From DASUWK01 sp036378435 (GTDB lineage: Bacteria; Chloroflexota; Dormibacteria; Dormibacterales; Dormibacteraceae): 64,000 nucleotides of DNA. The stretch covers positions 1 through 64,000 of the forward strand of contig DASUWK010000007.1 in NCBI GenBank assembly GCA_036378435.1, written 5' to 3'. The notes beneath the pieces are model-generated. The model did not search any database. It was not told the origin of the DNA and saw only the letters and a list, made by a program, of their open reading frames with translations. This document shows, piece by piece, positions 41,001 to 48,303 of this stretch. Made by a program: the position numbers and the translations under genes. Every line of letters begins with the position of its first letter. Positions within the stretch are counted from its first letter, which is position 1.

Positions 41001-41858
41001 GCCGGTGACGCCGTTCGGGCCGAGGTCGTCGATGCCGCCCGAACCCGTGTTGCGAACGAAGACGACGTTGTATCCGTCAGGCCGCTGCAGCAGCTGCCGG
41101 ATCGTCGCGATCGGCATCACCACCGAGTTCACGATCGGGCCGTGCTGCGCGATGCTCGGGTTGACCTCGACACTGAGCACGTCGCGAACCGTGACTTCGG
41201 TCGGGTGCCCGTCGACGAAGAGGTGGATGTGGTCGCCCGGCGACGCGCCCAGCGTGTGAGCCAGCTGGTCGCCGATGTACACATGTGCCGGCTGTAGGTC
41301 GGCGGCGCTCAAGCTCGCGCCTGAGCGGCTCTGCAATGGCCCCCACAGGTCGGTGAACCCCGCCGGCACGCCGAACACGGCGACGTTCTCGGACGAGGAC
41401 TGGTCGGTGGTCGCGTCGACCATCGAGCCCGGCGCGACGATCGCGCCCGCCGCGGCCTTCACGTTGGGGTCGGACTTCGCCTTGGCGATCACGTCCTCGG
41501 CCTGCGCCGAAGTGAAGAAGTCGAAATCGGCGGTGCCCGCGCCCTGCACGTTGCCGCGGTCCGGGTGGGTGGTGAAGGCTTCGTCCAGGCCGCCGATCTG
41601 CTTGAGCTGGATCGACTGGAGCGAGTACGAAAGGGTGTCGCCGACTCCGAGCGAGGCCGTGATGATCAGCGTCGCCAACATCAGGCCGAAGAGGATCAGC
41701 ACGGTCTGCGCGCGCCGGCGCGGGATGTTGCGCAGCGCCATCTTCAAGAGGACTCGGTTCCAGGCGGCCAGCACGAGCAGCACGACCAGGACCGCGCCGA
41801 CGGCGGCCGCCATCCACGTCGCCAGGGTCAGCGGCGGGACGCCGAAGAAGCTGATCAC
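38007..41858 (-). CDS. Large FtsX/MacB-type ABC permease
   Basis: The product has 1283 residues. An N-terminal membrane segment and the ALRNIPRRRAQTVLILFGLML motif (first MacB-like helix, given here in part as ALRNIPRRRAQ) are followed by a large extracytoplasmic domain (about 70-500), a first FtsX-type membrane bundle (about 510-640), mid membrane helices (about 680-850), a second extracytoplasmic domain, and a second FtsX bundle at the C-terminus (GIAGLGVISTRAVVERWQQI). GTG at 41858 overlaps the ATPase stop as GTGA. Members of this group export lipids, peptides or lipoproteins or act mechanically, and no substrate is visible here. Confidence 0.88.
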   Translation of the reverse strand: MISFFGVPPLTLATWMAAAVGAVLVVLLVLAAWNRVLLKMALRNIPRRRAQTVLILFGLMLATLIITASLGVGDTLSYSLQSIQLKQIGGLDEAFTTHPDRGNVQGAGTADFDFFTSAQAEDVIAKAKSDPNVKAAAGAIVAPGSMVDATTDQSSSENVAVFGVPAGFTDLWGPLQSRSGASLSAADLQPAHVYIGDQLAHTLGASPGDHIHLFVDGHPTEVTVRDVLSVEVNPSIAQHGPIVNSVVMPIATIRQLLQRPDGYNVVFVRNTGSGGIDDLGPNGVTGQEITRRMRALFTDAQAADDLRAYLNTPAIKAEVRHIHDSASFLDPRLDWSRRLLVELDKPQTTDEFKSLAGEGIVQSIMFNAVSATVPKSAGPAAVDDARTNLNQMLASLQVDSSAAAQLRSLLLQPDVGPQIMALADSLPASDPGRDTMTQLLQAAQQPAVTPKFKTMASSPELQGLLSKVVKSVAPGESATLTPILGRLDLYQFTPYKADAVVFAQEGGQLAVGALLGVSFFSIAVGVLLIFLIFVMLAAERRAEMGMSRAVGLKRRHLTQMFLFEGMAYTLGASVIGIAGGVLVGRLMISVLASLFTGFYQGLTLTYDIEPTTLVMAICVGILLTFIVVAFSAYKVSRLNIVAAIRDLDVDESRDAGLGRMFTGVFSTAWFGLRQLFKGHPLVSLGRLTLGTLGAIARFWWALFKRGPMTIVLGALLALTTFSAHSEFVYSGGVSLVIVGTGLLIRWIANAAGVRRLVAARIGFTAAAIGLLVYWGRPFGRVEKLLHIDKALQIDKLLAGPEVFALSALMALLGAIWLVMFNSDLLIRGVMFFTGRIAGLAAVTRTSMAYPMSTKFRTGMAVAMFAIVTFMVVFMSVFKDVLIQNFGQVGQASGGWQIVAGTPDQNFQQSAGTAFPTDVAGLVRGNPATAREITAVGWENQTIPAMPRQVRADGTVASPAGGEFNPVHVVDDGYLSSTQYALKPRAAEFSSDRAAWDAVRDHPGYVVLDASLLDSQGGNPAVISGISSSASTFQPFQVQLDSGFKGTSGQPQTWRVTVVGFLVRPTWDGIYMSTRTALQSGQFAEASGSQSAPASAIASAARTLTPTGYYFMTRPGADVNKARLDLGRVLVKDQLEPVVVADQVAQGLSGILTLLNLITGFLALGLIVGIAGLGVISTRAVVERWQQIGMLRALGYRRSLVQRSFLMESSLIAILGLAIGALVGVWQSYRFFVTDQTFGRVDFHVPVIEILLILVGSYLATLLTTFLPARSASRVAPAEALRYE

Positions 41859-42574
41859 GCGTCTTGCTCGGCCAGGGCCAGACGGGTGCCCGAGTCGGAG
41901 GAGATCTCGCCGTCGCGCATCCGGATCAGCCGCTGCGCCAGCGCGCCGACCTCCTCCGAGTGCGTGACCCAGACGAAGGTCTGGTCGTTCTGGCGGTTCA
42001 GCTCGACCATGAGGTGCATGATCCCGGCGCTCGTCTCACTGTCCAGCGCCCCGGTGGGCTCGTCCGCCCAGACGATGGCGGGCTTGGTCGCCAGCGCGCG
42101 CGCGATAGTGAAGCGCTGCCGCTGACCGCCGCTCATCTCGGCCGGACGGTGGCCGCCCCACGCGCCCACGTCGACCATCTCGATCGCCTCCTGGGCGCGC
42201 TTGCGCGCCAGCGAGGGCTTGACGCCCCCCACCAGCATCGGCAGCTCGACGTTCTCGAGGCCCGTCAGCACGGGCAGCAGGTTGTAGGTCTGGAAGACGA
42301 AGCCCATCTCTCGGGCTCGAAAGTCCGTCTTCTGGTTGTCCGTCAGCTCCGAGAGGTCCTGCCCCGCGATCTTGATGGTGCCGCGGTCGATGACGTCGAG
42401 CCCGCTGAGGCAGTTGAGCAGCGTGGTCTTGCCGCAGCCGCTCGGGCCCATGATCGCGACGACCTCGCCCTTGCGCACCTCGAGGTCCAGCGCCCGCAGC
42501 GCCTCGATCTTCTGGCGGCCGGCCTCGTAGATCTTCCAGACGCCCTTGGCGTCGACGATGTTCTGGCTGGTCAA
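41855..42574 (-). CDS. ABC transporter ATP-binding protein (LolD/MacB type)
   Basis: The product has 239 residues. Walker A is GPSGCGKT, the Q-loop is FVFQTYNLLP, the signature is MSGGQRQRFTIARAL (usual LSGGQ reads MSGGQ), Walker B is IVWADEPTGALD and the H-loop is WVTHS. The EPTGALD segment marks the LolD/MacB/FtsE group that works with FtsX-like permeases, consistent with the coupled downstream gene. The TTG at 42574 has GGAGGA about eight bases upstream. No regulator gene is adjacent. The 354-base gap upstream may contain its promoter. Confidence 0.92.
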   Translation of the reverse strand: MTSQNIVDAKGVWKIYEAGRQKIEALRALDLEVRKGEVVAIMGPSGCGKTTLLNCLSGLDVIDRGTIKIAGQDLSELTDNQKTDFRAREMGFVFQTYNLLPVLTGLENVELPMLVGGVKPSLARKRAQEAIEMVDVGAWGGHRPAEMSGGQRQRFTIARALATKPAIVWADEPTGALDSETSAGIMHLMVELNRQNDQTFVWVTHSEEVGALAQRLIRMRDGEISSDSGTRLALAEQDA

Positions 42575-42589
42575 GATGGTTTTCCTCCG

Positions 42590-42927
42590 AGGTCAGCGTG
42601 GGCGGCGGCCGTCGCTGTTGAAGCACCGCTGCGCCCTGATTTATGACTCACGCCGGGCAGCATGAAGCCGCCCCATGAAGAGGCGGCTTCGAAAGTGTGA
42701 CGTTTCTGAGTCGGCGGTTAGGCTGTGCGGCTCACGGGATGTCGCGACAGATCCGCTGGGGTGCCCCAGGCGCAAGGCAGCGCCGAGCATCGCAGCGAGC
42801 GCACGCACGTGCGTAAGCGAGAAGCGCAGAAGCTAACGCAGCGGATGGGGTGCACCAGCGGAGTCCGAAGGATGGCCAGCCGCACTTGCGGCCGGCCACT
42901 GTCGCCGCATCTTGTGAGTTGTGCAGC
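42590..42927. other. Gene-free stretch rich in palindromes
   Basis: This is the only gap over 300 bases. It holds GAAGCCGCC/GGCGGCTTC (42664-42690, 9-base loop), CTGGGGTGCCCCAG (42756-42769), ACGCACGTGCGT (42803-42814) and a 24-base hairpin at 42874-42897 with one mismatch. GGGGTGC occurs twice (42758-42764 and near 42847). Possible readings are a structured RNA, a repeat element or a pair of terminators. A 68-codon open frame across it looks non-coding. No T-runs follow the hairpins. Confidence 0.5.
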
Positions 42928-44547
42928 CTAGGAGGCCAGTTCGAGGGGCTGCATGCTCAGGTCCGCGACCGCGGGACGGGTACGCCTGACGATCAGGAGG
43001 CAGCTCACCGCCCCCAGCGCCAGCGCGGCCGCCGGCACCGCGAGCGTCGGCCGGAGCGCGGTCAGGAACCCGTTGGTGAAGACCTGGTGGATCAGCTGCT
43101 GGACCAGGTGCACGGCCTGGGGCGGCACCCCGGCCGGCAGCCCGGTTCCCCCGCTCTGGCCGCGCCCCACCGCGAGCCCGCCCTTGGTGGCGGCGGTGAA
43201 GCCGCCCACGAAGCCCGGCCGGAACTGCGCCGGCAGCTGGGCCGAAGCGCTGACCGCCTGGGTGTGCAGCGAGGTCGCCAGCTGGTTTGACAGGACCGCG
43301 CCCACGACGGCCGCGCCGATCGCGGCGCCGAGCTGGCGAGCCGTGTTGAGCAGGCCCGACGCGGCCCCCGCCATCTGCGGCGAGATCTCGTGCATGGCCT
43401 CGGTCATGATCGGGGCGATCATCGAGCCCATGCCCAGGCCGGCGATCGCCAGCGGGACGATGAAGGTGAACGGCGTGGCGTTGAGCGATGCGACTGCCGC
43501 AATGCCCGCGATGCCGACCGCGAACAGGCCGGCGCCGCCCATCAGGATGTAGCGCCCTCCGAAGCGGTCGGTGAGGCGCCCGGCGAAGGGCGCCACTGCC
43601 GAGAGAGTCAGCGTGAGCGGGACGGTCGTGAGGCCGGCCTCGATCGCGCTGAAGCCGAGCACCGACTGCATGAAGATCGTGGTGGTCAGGAAGAACCCGA
43701 ACATCCCGAAGAAGATCAGGCCGCTCAGCCAGACCATCACGGAGTAATTCCGGTTGCGAAACAGCGATAGAGGCAGCAGGGGCTCGGCCTGGAAGCGCTC
43801 CCAGAGCAGGAAGAGTCCGAAGATGACCAGGCCGGCGGCGATGACCATGGGAATCGTCACCGGCGAGCCGGCGATCGCCCCCCACTCGTAGCGCTGCCCC
43901 TCGATCAGCCCGAAGACGACGCCGAAGAGGCCGAGCGAGGCCAGCAGCACTCCGACCAGGTCCAGGCTGTGGCTGCGTCCGGGCCTCAGGTCCGGGACGA
44001 AGCGCAGGGCGAGAATCATCGCGGCGACGCCGATCGGCAGGTTGACGAAGAAGATCCAGCGCCAGTCGAGATAGGTGACGATGACGCCGCCGAGCGTCGG
44101 CCCGGCGATCGCGGCCAGCCCCGTGACCGAGCTCAGGATGCCCAGCGCGGCGCCGCGGCGCTCGGCCGGGAAGATCGCTGACACGATGACCAGCGACTGC
44201 GGCGACAGGATCGCGGCGCCGACGCCCTGGAGAACGCGGGCGGCGATCAGCTGGTTGGCGTCCTGCGACAGCCCGCACAGGGTCGACGCGAGCACGAACA
44301 GGCCGAGCCCGCCGATGAAGAGGTTGCGCTGGCCGAAGATGTCCCCCACGCGCGCGCCTGTGATCAGCAGCACCGCCAGGGTGAGCAGGTAGGCGTTCAC
44401 GACCCAGAGGATCTGGTCGAGGCCCGCGTGGAGCGCCGACAGCATGGTCGGGATCGCGACGTTGACGATCGTCGTGTCCAGCAGGATCACGAAGAACCCA
44501 AGGCACAGGACGAGCAGCGCCGCCCACGGGTTTTTGGTCTGAGCCAC
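42928..44547 (-). CDS. DHA2-family MFS drug exporter (14 TM)
   Basis: The product has 539 residues. The N-terminal LDTTIVNVAIPTM motif, the loop TGARVGDIFGQRN and the VLQGVGAAILSPQSL motif C-like segment identify the DHA2 (EmrB/QacA) group, with about 14 hydrophobic segments. A long extracytoplasmic Gly-rich loop (around 460-480) precedes the last helix. I chose the GTG at 44547 because GGAGGT lies six bases upstream. Earlier in-frame starts run through the operators. It diverges from an HxlR regulator that should repress it. Confidence 0.9.
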   Translation of the reverse strand: MAQTKNPWAALLVLCLGFFVILLDTTIVNVAIPTMLSALHAGLDQILWVVNAYLLTLAVLLITGARVGDIFGQRNLFIGGLGLFVLASTLCGLSQDANQLIAARVLQGVGAAILSPQSLVIVSAIFPAERRGAALGILSSVTGLAAIAGPTLGGVIVTYLDWRWIFFVNLPIGVAAMILALRFVPDLRPGRSHSLDLVGVLLASLGLFGVVFGLIEGQRYEWGAIAGSPVTIPMVIAAGLVIFGLFLLWERFQAEPLLPLSLFRNRNYSVMVWLSGLIFFGMFGFFLTTTIFMQSVLGFSAIEAGLTTVPLTLTLSAVAPFAGRLTDRFGGRYILMGGAGLFAVGIAGIAAVASLNATPFTFIVPLAIAGLGMGSMIAPIMTEAMHEISPQMAGAASGLLNTARQLGAAIGAAVVGAVLSNQLATSLHTQAVSASAQLPAQFRPGFVGGFTAATKGGLAVGRGQSGGTGLPAGVPPQAVHLVQQLIHQVFTNGFLTALRPTLAVPAAALALGAVSCLLIVRRTRPAVADLSMQPLELAS

Positions 44548-44567
44548 TTTCACACCTCCAGCCGTCT

Positions 44568-44629
44568 CTTGCATGACGCAAGTGACCATAGCAGAGTCTC
44601 TTGCATGATGCAAGTGGCTCCGCTATGAT
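44568..44629. promoter_or_regulatory. Twin HxlR operators with shared -35 elements
   Basis: CTTGCATGACGCAAG (44568-44582) and CTTGCATGATGCAAG (44600-44614, perfect palindrome) are 32 bases apart, three helical turns. Plus strand: TTGCAT 44601-44606, 17 bases, TATGAT 44624-44629, six bases, then the hxlR GTG. Minus strand: TTGCAT 44613-44608, 17 bases, TATGGT 44590-44585. Both -35 boxes are therefore the two arms of the second operator. Confidence 0.75.
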
Positions 44630-44635
44630 GGGCGC

Positions 44636-45088
44636 GTGAAACACGCCAGCCTGGCCGAGATGAACTGCCCTGTCGCCCGCACCCTGGACGTGGTCGGTGA
44701 GTGGTGGACGGTCTTGATCGTGCGCGACGCCTTCATCGGGGCGCGGCGATTCGAGGACTTCAGACGGCTCGGCATCGCCGACAACATCCTGTCGGCGCGA
44801 CTCAAGCGCCTCGTCGACGAGGGCATCCTCGGGCGCCGGCTCTACCAGGAGCGCCCCGAGCGATACGAGTACCTGCTGACCGAGAAGGGACGCGACCTCC
44901 TGCTGGTCGTCGGCGCGATGGCGACGTGGGGCATGAAGTGGATGCCCGGCGACAACGTGAACCGGATGCGGCACGTCGCCTGCGGAAACCAGGTCACGGT
45001 CCGCGGTTACTGCGAGGACTGTGGCCAGGCGCTGACGGTCGACGACGTCCAGCTCGTGCGGCTCGAGGGATCAGTCACAGCCGCCTGA
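44636..45088 (+). CDS. HxlR-family transcriptional regulator
   Basis: The product has 150 residues. The N-terminal NCPVARTLDVVGEWWTVLIVRD segment (CPV plus WWT) is the HxlR hallmark, followed by the winged helix ADNILSARLKRLVDEGIL. A C-terminal CxnCEDCG tail (HVACG and YCEDCG) could bind zinc. The GTG start lies six bases after TATGAT, so it is likely leaderless. It probably represses both itself and the divergent DHA2 exporter through the two CTTGCAT palindromes. Confidence 0.9.
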   Translation: MKHASLAEMNCPVARTLDVVGEWWTVLIVRDAFIGARRFEDFRRLGIADNILSARLKRLVDEGILGRRLYQERPERYEYLLTEKGRDLLLVVGAMATWGMKWMPGDNVNRMRHVACGNQVTVRGYCEDCGQALTVDDVQLVRLEGSVTAA

Positions 45089-45092
45089 GCGC

Positions 45093-45659
45093 GTGGCGCA
45101 GACTCGGCAGGTGACCGCGCTCGAGACCGAGCGGCTGCGCCTGCGGCTCCCCGACCGGAGCGAGGCCGCTGAGGTAAGCCGGTACTACCGGGAGAACGAG
45201 GAGCACCTCCGACCCTGGTCGCCGATCTGGTCGACGGAGCTGGACACCCCGGAGTTCTGGGGCGGGCAGCTCGATCGCTACGCCGCCGACCTCGCGGCGG
45301 GCACCGGCTACCGCTTCTTCCTCTTCAAGAAGGAGGAGCCGTCGACGGTCATCGGGACCCTCGGCCTGACCAACTTGGTCCGCGGAGCATTGCAGCAATG
45401 CTTCCTCGGTTACACGCTGGCTGCGACCGAGCAGGGCCACGGCTACATGGGCGAGGCCATCGAAGCGGCGGTCCGCTTCGCGTTCGACGAGCTCCACCTG
45501 CATCGTGTGTCGGCGAATTACATGCCGGAGAACAGGCGCAGCGCGGCGGTCCTACGGCGCTGCGGCTTCCGCGTCGAGGGCTACGCCTACGACTACCTGA
45601 ACCTGGCCGGGCGCTGGCAGGACCACATCCTCACCTCGCGAGTCAACCCCCAGCCCTAG
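45093..45659 (+). CDS. GNAT acetyltransferase (RimJ/RimL type)
   Basis: The product has 188 residues. The ETERLRLRLP start, the acetyl-CoA-binding loop region TEQGHGYMGEAIEA and the NRRSAAVLRRCGFRVEG segment are typical of ribosomal-protein N-acetyltransferases and related enzymes. The GTG at 45093 lies four bases after the HxlR stop, so the two are co-transcribed. A GTG at 45111 is an alternative. The substrate is unknown. An antibiotic or peptide is possible next to an efflux system, but this is only context. Confidence 0.88.
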   Translation: MAQTRQVTALETERLRLRLPDRSEAAEVSRYYRENEEHLRPWSPIWSTELDTPEFWGGQLDRYAADLAAGTGYRFFLFKKEEPSTVIGTLGLTNLVRGALQQCFLGYTLAATEQGHGYMGEAIEAAVRFAFDELHLHRVSANYMPENRRSAAVLRRCGFRVEGYAYDYLNLAGRWQDHILTSRVNPQP

Positions 45660-45671
45660 CGGGGGCGGCGC

Positions 45672-46055
45672 TCAGGTCTCTTCCAGGTTCTCCTCGCCGG
45701 TCTCGGTCAGGATCGGTCCCTCTGAGTTGACGTCGCCGACGTCCTCGTCGGCATCGGTGTCGACGACCTGCCCGTCATCCTGCAGCTCCCGCAGCCGGTC
45801 CGCGAACGCTGTCCTCGCCTCGGCCGCTGTCTCGTAGCGCTCGAACTCGGCGTCCCCCACGTTCAGCGCCTCGGTGGCCGCCTCGGGGTCGGAGCCGTGC
45901 TCGAATAGGTAGCTGCGGCCGTCAAGCACATCCAAGAAGAGCGAGAGGACCCTTAAGTCCTGCAGCTCGACGCGGCGGTCGGCGCGATCCTCGCCTTCGA
46001 GGCGCCAGAGCGCCGCCAGCTCCCGCTGGTCCAGCCGGTCGTCTCGTTCGGACAT
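45672..46055 (-). CDS. Acidic hypothetical protein
   Basis: The product has 127 residues. The N-terminal half is helical and charged (LDQRELAALWRLEGEDRADRR, shown in part as LDQRELAALW), the middle contains YLFEHGSDPEAATEALN, and the C-terminal 35 residues are strongly acidic (Asp/Glu-rich). There is no signal peptide or membrane segment. I do not recognise it. It begins 18 bases after the SDR stop on the same strand and converges with the GNAT gene. Confidence 0.65.
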   Translation of the reverse strand: MSERDDRLDQRELAALWRLEGEDRADRRVELQDLRVLSLFLDVLDGRSYLFEHGSDPEAATEALNVGDAEFERYETAAEARTAFADRLRELQDDGQVVDTDADEDVGDVNSEGPILTETGEENLEET

Positions 46056-46073
46056 CGAGATCGACGATACCGG

Positions 46074-46841
46074 TCACACGCCCGAGGCGGCGGTGAAGCC
46101 GCCGTCGACGTGGATCACCGCGCCGGTCACGTACGAGGCTGCCGGGCTGCAGAGCCATACGGCCGCCCCGACGACCTCCTCGGCGGCCGCGAAACGTCCG
46201 AGCGGAGTCCGCTCCAGGACGCGGCGCGCGCGCTCGGTCGGCTCGCCGGCGGCGTCGAGAAGAAGGTCGCGGTTCTGCTCGGACAGGATCCAGCCCGGGG
46301 CGATGGCGTTGACGCGCACCGCCCCGCCATGACGCGCCGCCAGCTCGACTGCCAGCCAGCGCGTCAAGCTCTCGACGCCCGCCTTCGCGGCGGAGTAGGC
46401 GCCGACGCGCGTCAGCGGCCGCACGGCCGAGGCCGACGAGATGTTGACGATCGCCGAGCCGCCCGGGCGCGGGTCGCGAGCGAGATCCGGGCCGAAGACG
46501 AGGATCGGCAGCAGCGTGCCGTCGAGGTTCAACCTGACGGCTTCGTCCCAGGCGGACTCGTCGAGGTCGAAGACGTCGCTCGCCGGATCGACGATCGCGC
46601 CCGGCAGGTTGCCGCCGGCCGCGTTGACGAGGATGTCCAGCCGGCCGTGTCGCTCGAGCACCGCGTCGCGCGCCTTCTCCAGGTCCGGGCGCGAGAGCAC
46701 GTTGGCCGCCAGTTCCGCCGACCGGCTGACCACCTCCACCGCGGCGCCGGCGTCGCGCAGGCCCGCGGCGATGGCGGCGCCGATCACGCCGGTCCCGCCG
46801 GTCACGACCGCCACCCTGCCGTCCAGGCGAAAGTCGCTCAC
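46074..46841 (-). CDS. Short-chain dehydrogenase/reductase with shortened cofactor region
   Basis: The product has 255 residues. The cofactor loop TGGTGVIG, the NAAGG motif, serine in NISSASA, catalytic YSAAK and the C-terminal VDGG segment are all present. Between the second strand (VEVVSRS) and the segment that normally reads DV (here NVLSRPDLEKA), about 15-20 residues are absent and the usual Asp is Asn, which may alter the adenine pocket. The GTG start overlaps the PGI-like stop as GTGA. Sequence style resembles mannonate/gluconate-type dehydrogenases. A sugar-acid substrate fits the cluster. Confidence 0.85.
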   Translation of the reverse strand: MSDFRLDGRVAVVTGGTGVIGAAIAAGLRDAGAAVEVVSRSAELAANVLSRPDLEKARDAVLERHGRLDILVNAAGGNLPGAIVDPASDVFDLDESAWDEAVRLNLDGTLLPILVFGPDLARDPRPGGSAIVNISSASAVRPLTRVGAYSAAKAGVESLTRWLAVELAARHGGAVRVNAIAPGWILSEQNRDLLLDAAGEPTERARRVLERTPLGRFAAAEEVVGAAVWLCSPAASYVTGAVIHVDGGFTAASGV

Positions 46842-48298
46842 ATGAGACCCTCGAGCACGACGAGCGACACCGGACGCCCGGCGTCCGCCATGGCCCGCGC
46901 GGTGCCCAGCGCCTGGGCGTGCAGGAACCGCGGCGGGTACGGTGCTCCGGGGGCTACCGGACGGTCGAGCAGCACGAGCCGGATCGAATGGACGCCGGGC
47001 GGCCCGTCCACCTGGGCCTGCTCCGTCGAGTGGTAATGCGCCGGCGCGATCCGCAGCTTGGCGGGCCTCCGCAGGCTTTCGTTGGCGTGGCGGCGGAACC
47101 GTGCGGCAAGCTCCGGCCAGCCGGGCGTGGACTCGGCCGCGTTCAGAGTGAGGTCGAGGTAGCCGTGCGGCGAAACGCCCGCGGCCAGCTCCTCCAGCTC
47201 GAGGGCCTGCGCGCGAGCGGGCAGCGGCAGCTCTCCGGGGGCATCGCGCAGGTCGCGCGCGTAGCGCTTGTAAGCCTCGACCGCCGGCTGTCCGGCGAAC
47301 GTGATGCCTTCGAGGCAGCCCAGCACGGCGACCGCCCAGCACCAGCCGGCCATCGCCGCGCCGATCGTGGCCACGTCGACGTCGCCGTCGATTTCCAGCC
47401 TGAGGACGCGGCAGTCGTCGGGCGGCGCCTCCAGGAGGCCGCGCTCCTGGCCCGGGAAGATCAGCAGGCCGCGGCCGCCCTTGCCAAGGCTTTCCTCCAC
47501 CACCTGTTCGATCCAGGGTTCGAGCGCGAGCAGGCGGTCATCGGAGTCGAGCAGCACCTTGTCGGCGCCGGCGGCGATCTGGACGTGGAGCCAGGCCGCC
47601 AGGCGCAGGTAGGGACTTAGATCAGCCGCGGCGATTTCAGCCAGCGCGCCCTCGAGGCCGTCGCCCAGGGCCATCGCGGCGGGCAGCAGGAAAACGTGGG
47701 TGCCCGGCGCGCTCATCCGTCCCGGGGTGCCGGCTCCCCGGTCGGGTTGGACCGGCAGCTGGGCCAATCCGTCGCTGCGGGCGTACTCCTCGAGCACGGA
47801 GCCGGGGATGGCCATGGCGAGGCGAGGCCGGCCCGGTGCTGCCGCTCCGAACCAGCGCAGGTGGGTCAGCGGTTCCTCCGAGGTCATCCCCATCGCGACG
47901 CCGATGGCGGCAGACGAGCTGAGCCCGTCAGTGGCGTGCCAGAGGTCGAGGAGCGCCGCGGGGTCGGTGCTGTCGAGGGGCCGGATGGGCAGCTGAGGAT
48001 GCAGCGCGGCCAGGCAGCGCACGGCCTGGACGGATCCGCCCATGCCCGCCCAGGCGACCTGGTCGGCGCTGCCGAGCAGCTCGGCCGCGGCCTGCCGCAC
48101 GCTGTCCACCGCCCCTGGCCGATCCAGCAATCGGGGGATCGCGTCGACCCAGTCGAGCATGACGCGCCCGTCATCACAGGCGAGCTCGGCGGCCCGGCCG
48201 GTGCCGCTGCGGAGCTGGCCCACGACGTCGTCGCGCTCGAGCCGCGCCAGCACAGCATCGACCTCCGGGCCGTCCATCCCGGCGGCCGCGAGGCGCAT
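46838..48298 (-). CDS. Glucose-6-phosphate-isomerase-like protein
   Basis: The product has 486 residues. It has an N-terminal SIS-type fold with WAGMGGSVQ and a PGI-like segment AGADKVLLDSDDRLLALEPW followed by EESLGKGGRGLL, as in the isomerase half of transaldolase/PGI fusions. The C-terminal helices carry AVEAYKRYARDL. It may isomerise a hexose phosphate or an oxidised sugar. The start ATG is five bases after the dehydrogenase stop, and its own stop overlaps the SDR start. This is a co-transcribed sugar-conversion cluster. Confidence 0.7.
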   Translation of the reverse strand: MRLAAAGMDGPEVDAVLARLERDDVVGQLRSGTGRAAELACDDGRVMLDWVDAIPRLLDRPGAVDSVRQAAAELLGSADQVAWAGMGGSVQAVRCLAALHPQLPIRPLDSTDPAALLDLWHATDGLSSSAAIGVAMGMTSEEPLTHLRWFGAAAPGRPRLAMAIPGSVLEEYARSDGLAQLPVQPDRGAGTPGRMSAPGTHVFLLPAAMALGDGLEGALAEIAAADLSPYLRLAAWLHVQIAAGADKVLLDSDDRLLALEPWIEQVVEESLGKGGRGLLIFPGQERGLLEAPPDDCRVLRLEIDGDVDVATIGAAMAGWCWAVAVLGCLEGITFAGQPAVEAYKRYARDLRDAPGELPLPARAQALELEELAAGVSPHGYLDLTLNAAESTPGWPELAARFRRHANESLRRPAKLRIAPAHYHSTEQAQVDGPPGVHSIRLVLLDRPVAPGAPYPPRFLHAQALGTARAMADAGRPVSLVVLEGLM

Positions 48299-48303
48299 CG
48301 CGG

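Noticed and set aside
42590..42927. CRISPR array or tRNA cluster in the palindrome-rich gap
   Set aside because: There are no evenly spaced identical repeats with spacers and no cloverleaf with TTC-arm consensus. The inverted repeats differ from each other.
42725..42931. Small plus-strand open frame of 68 codons in the palindromic gap
   Set aside because: It has no ribosome-binding site and no recognisable family, and it is made of the palindromic sequence. I treat it as non-coding.
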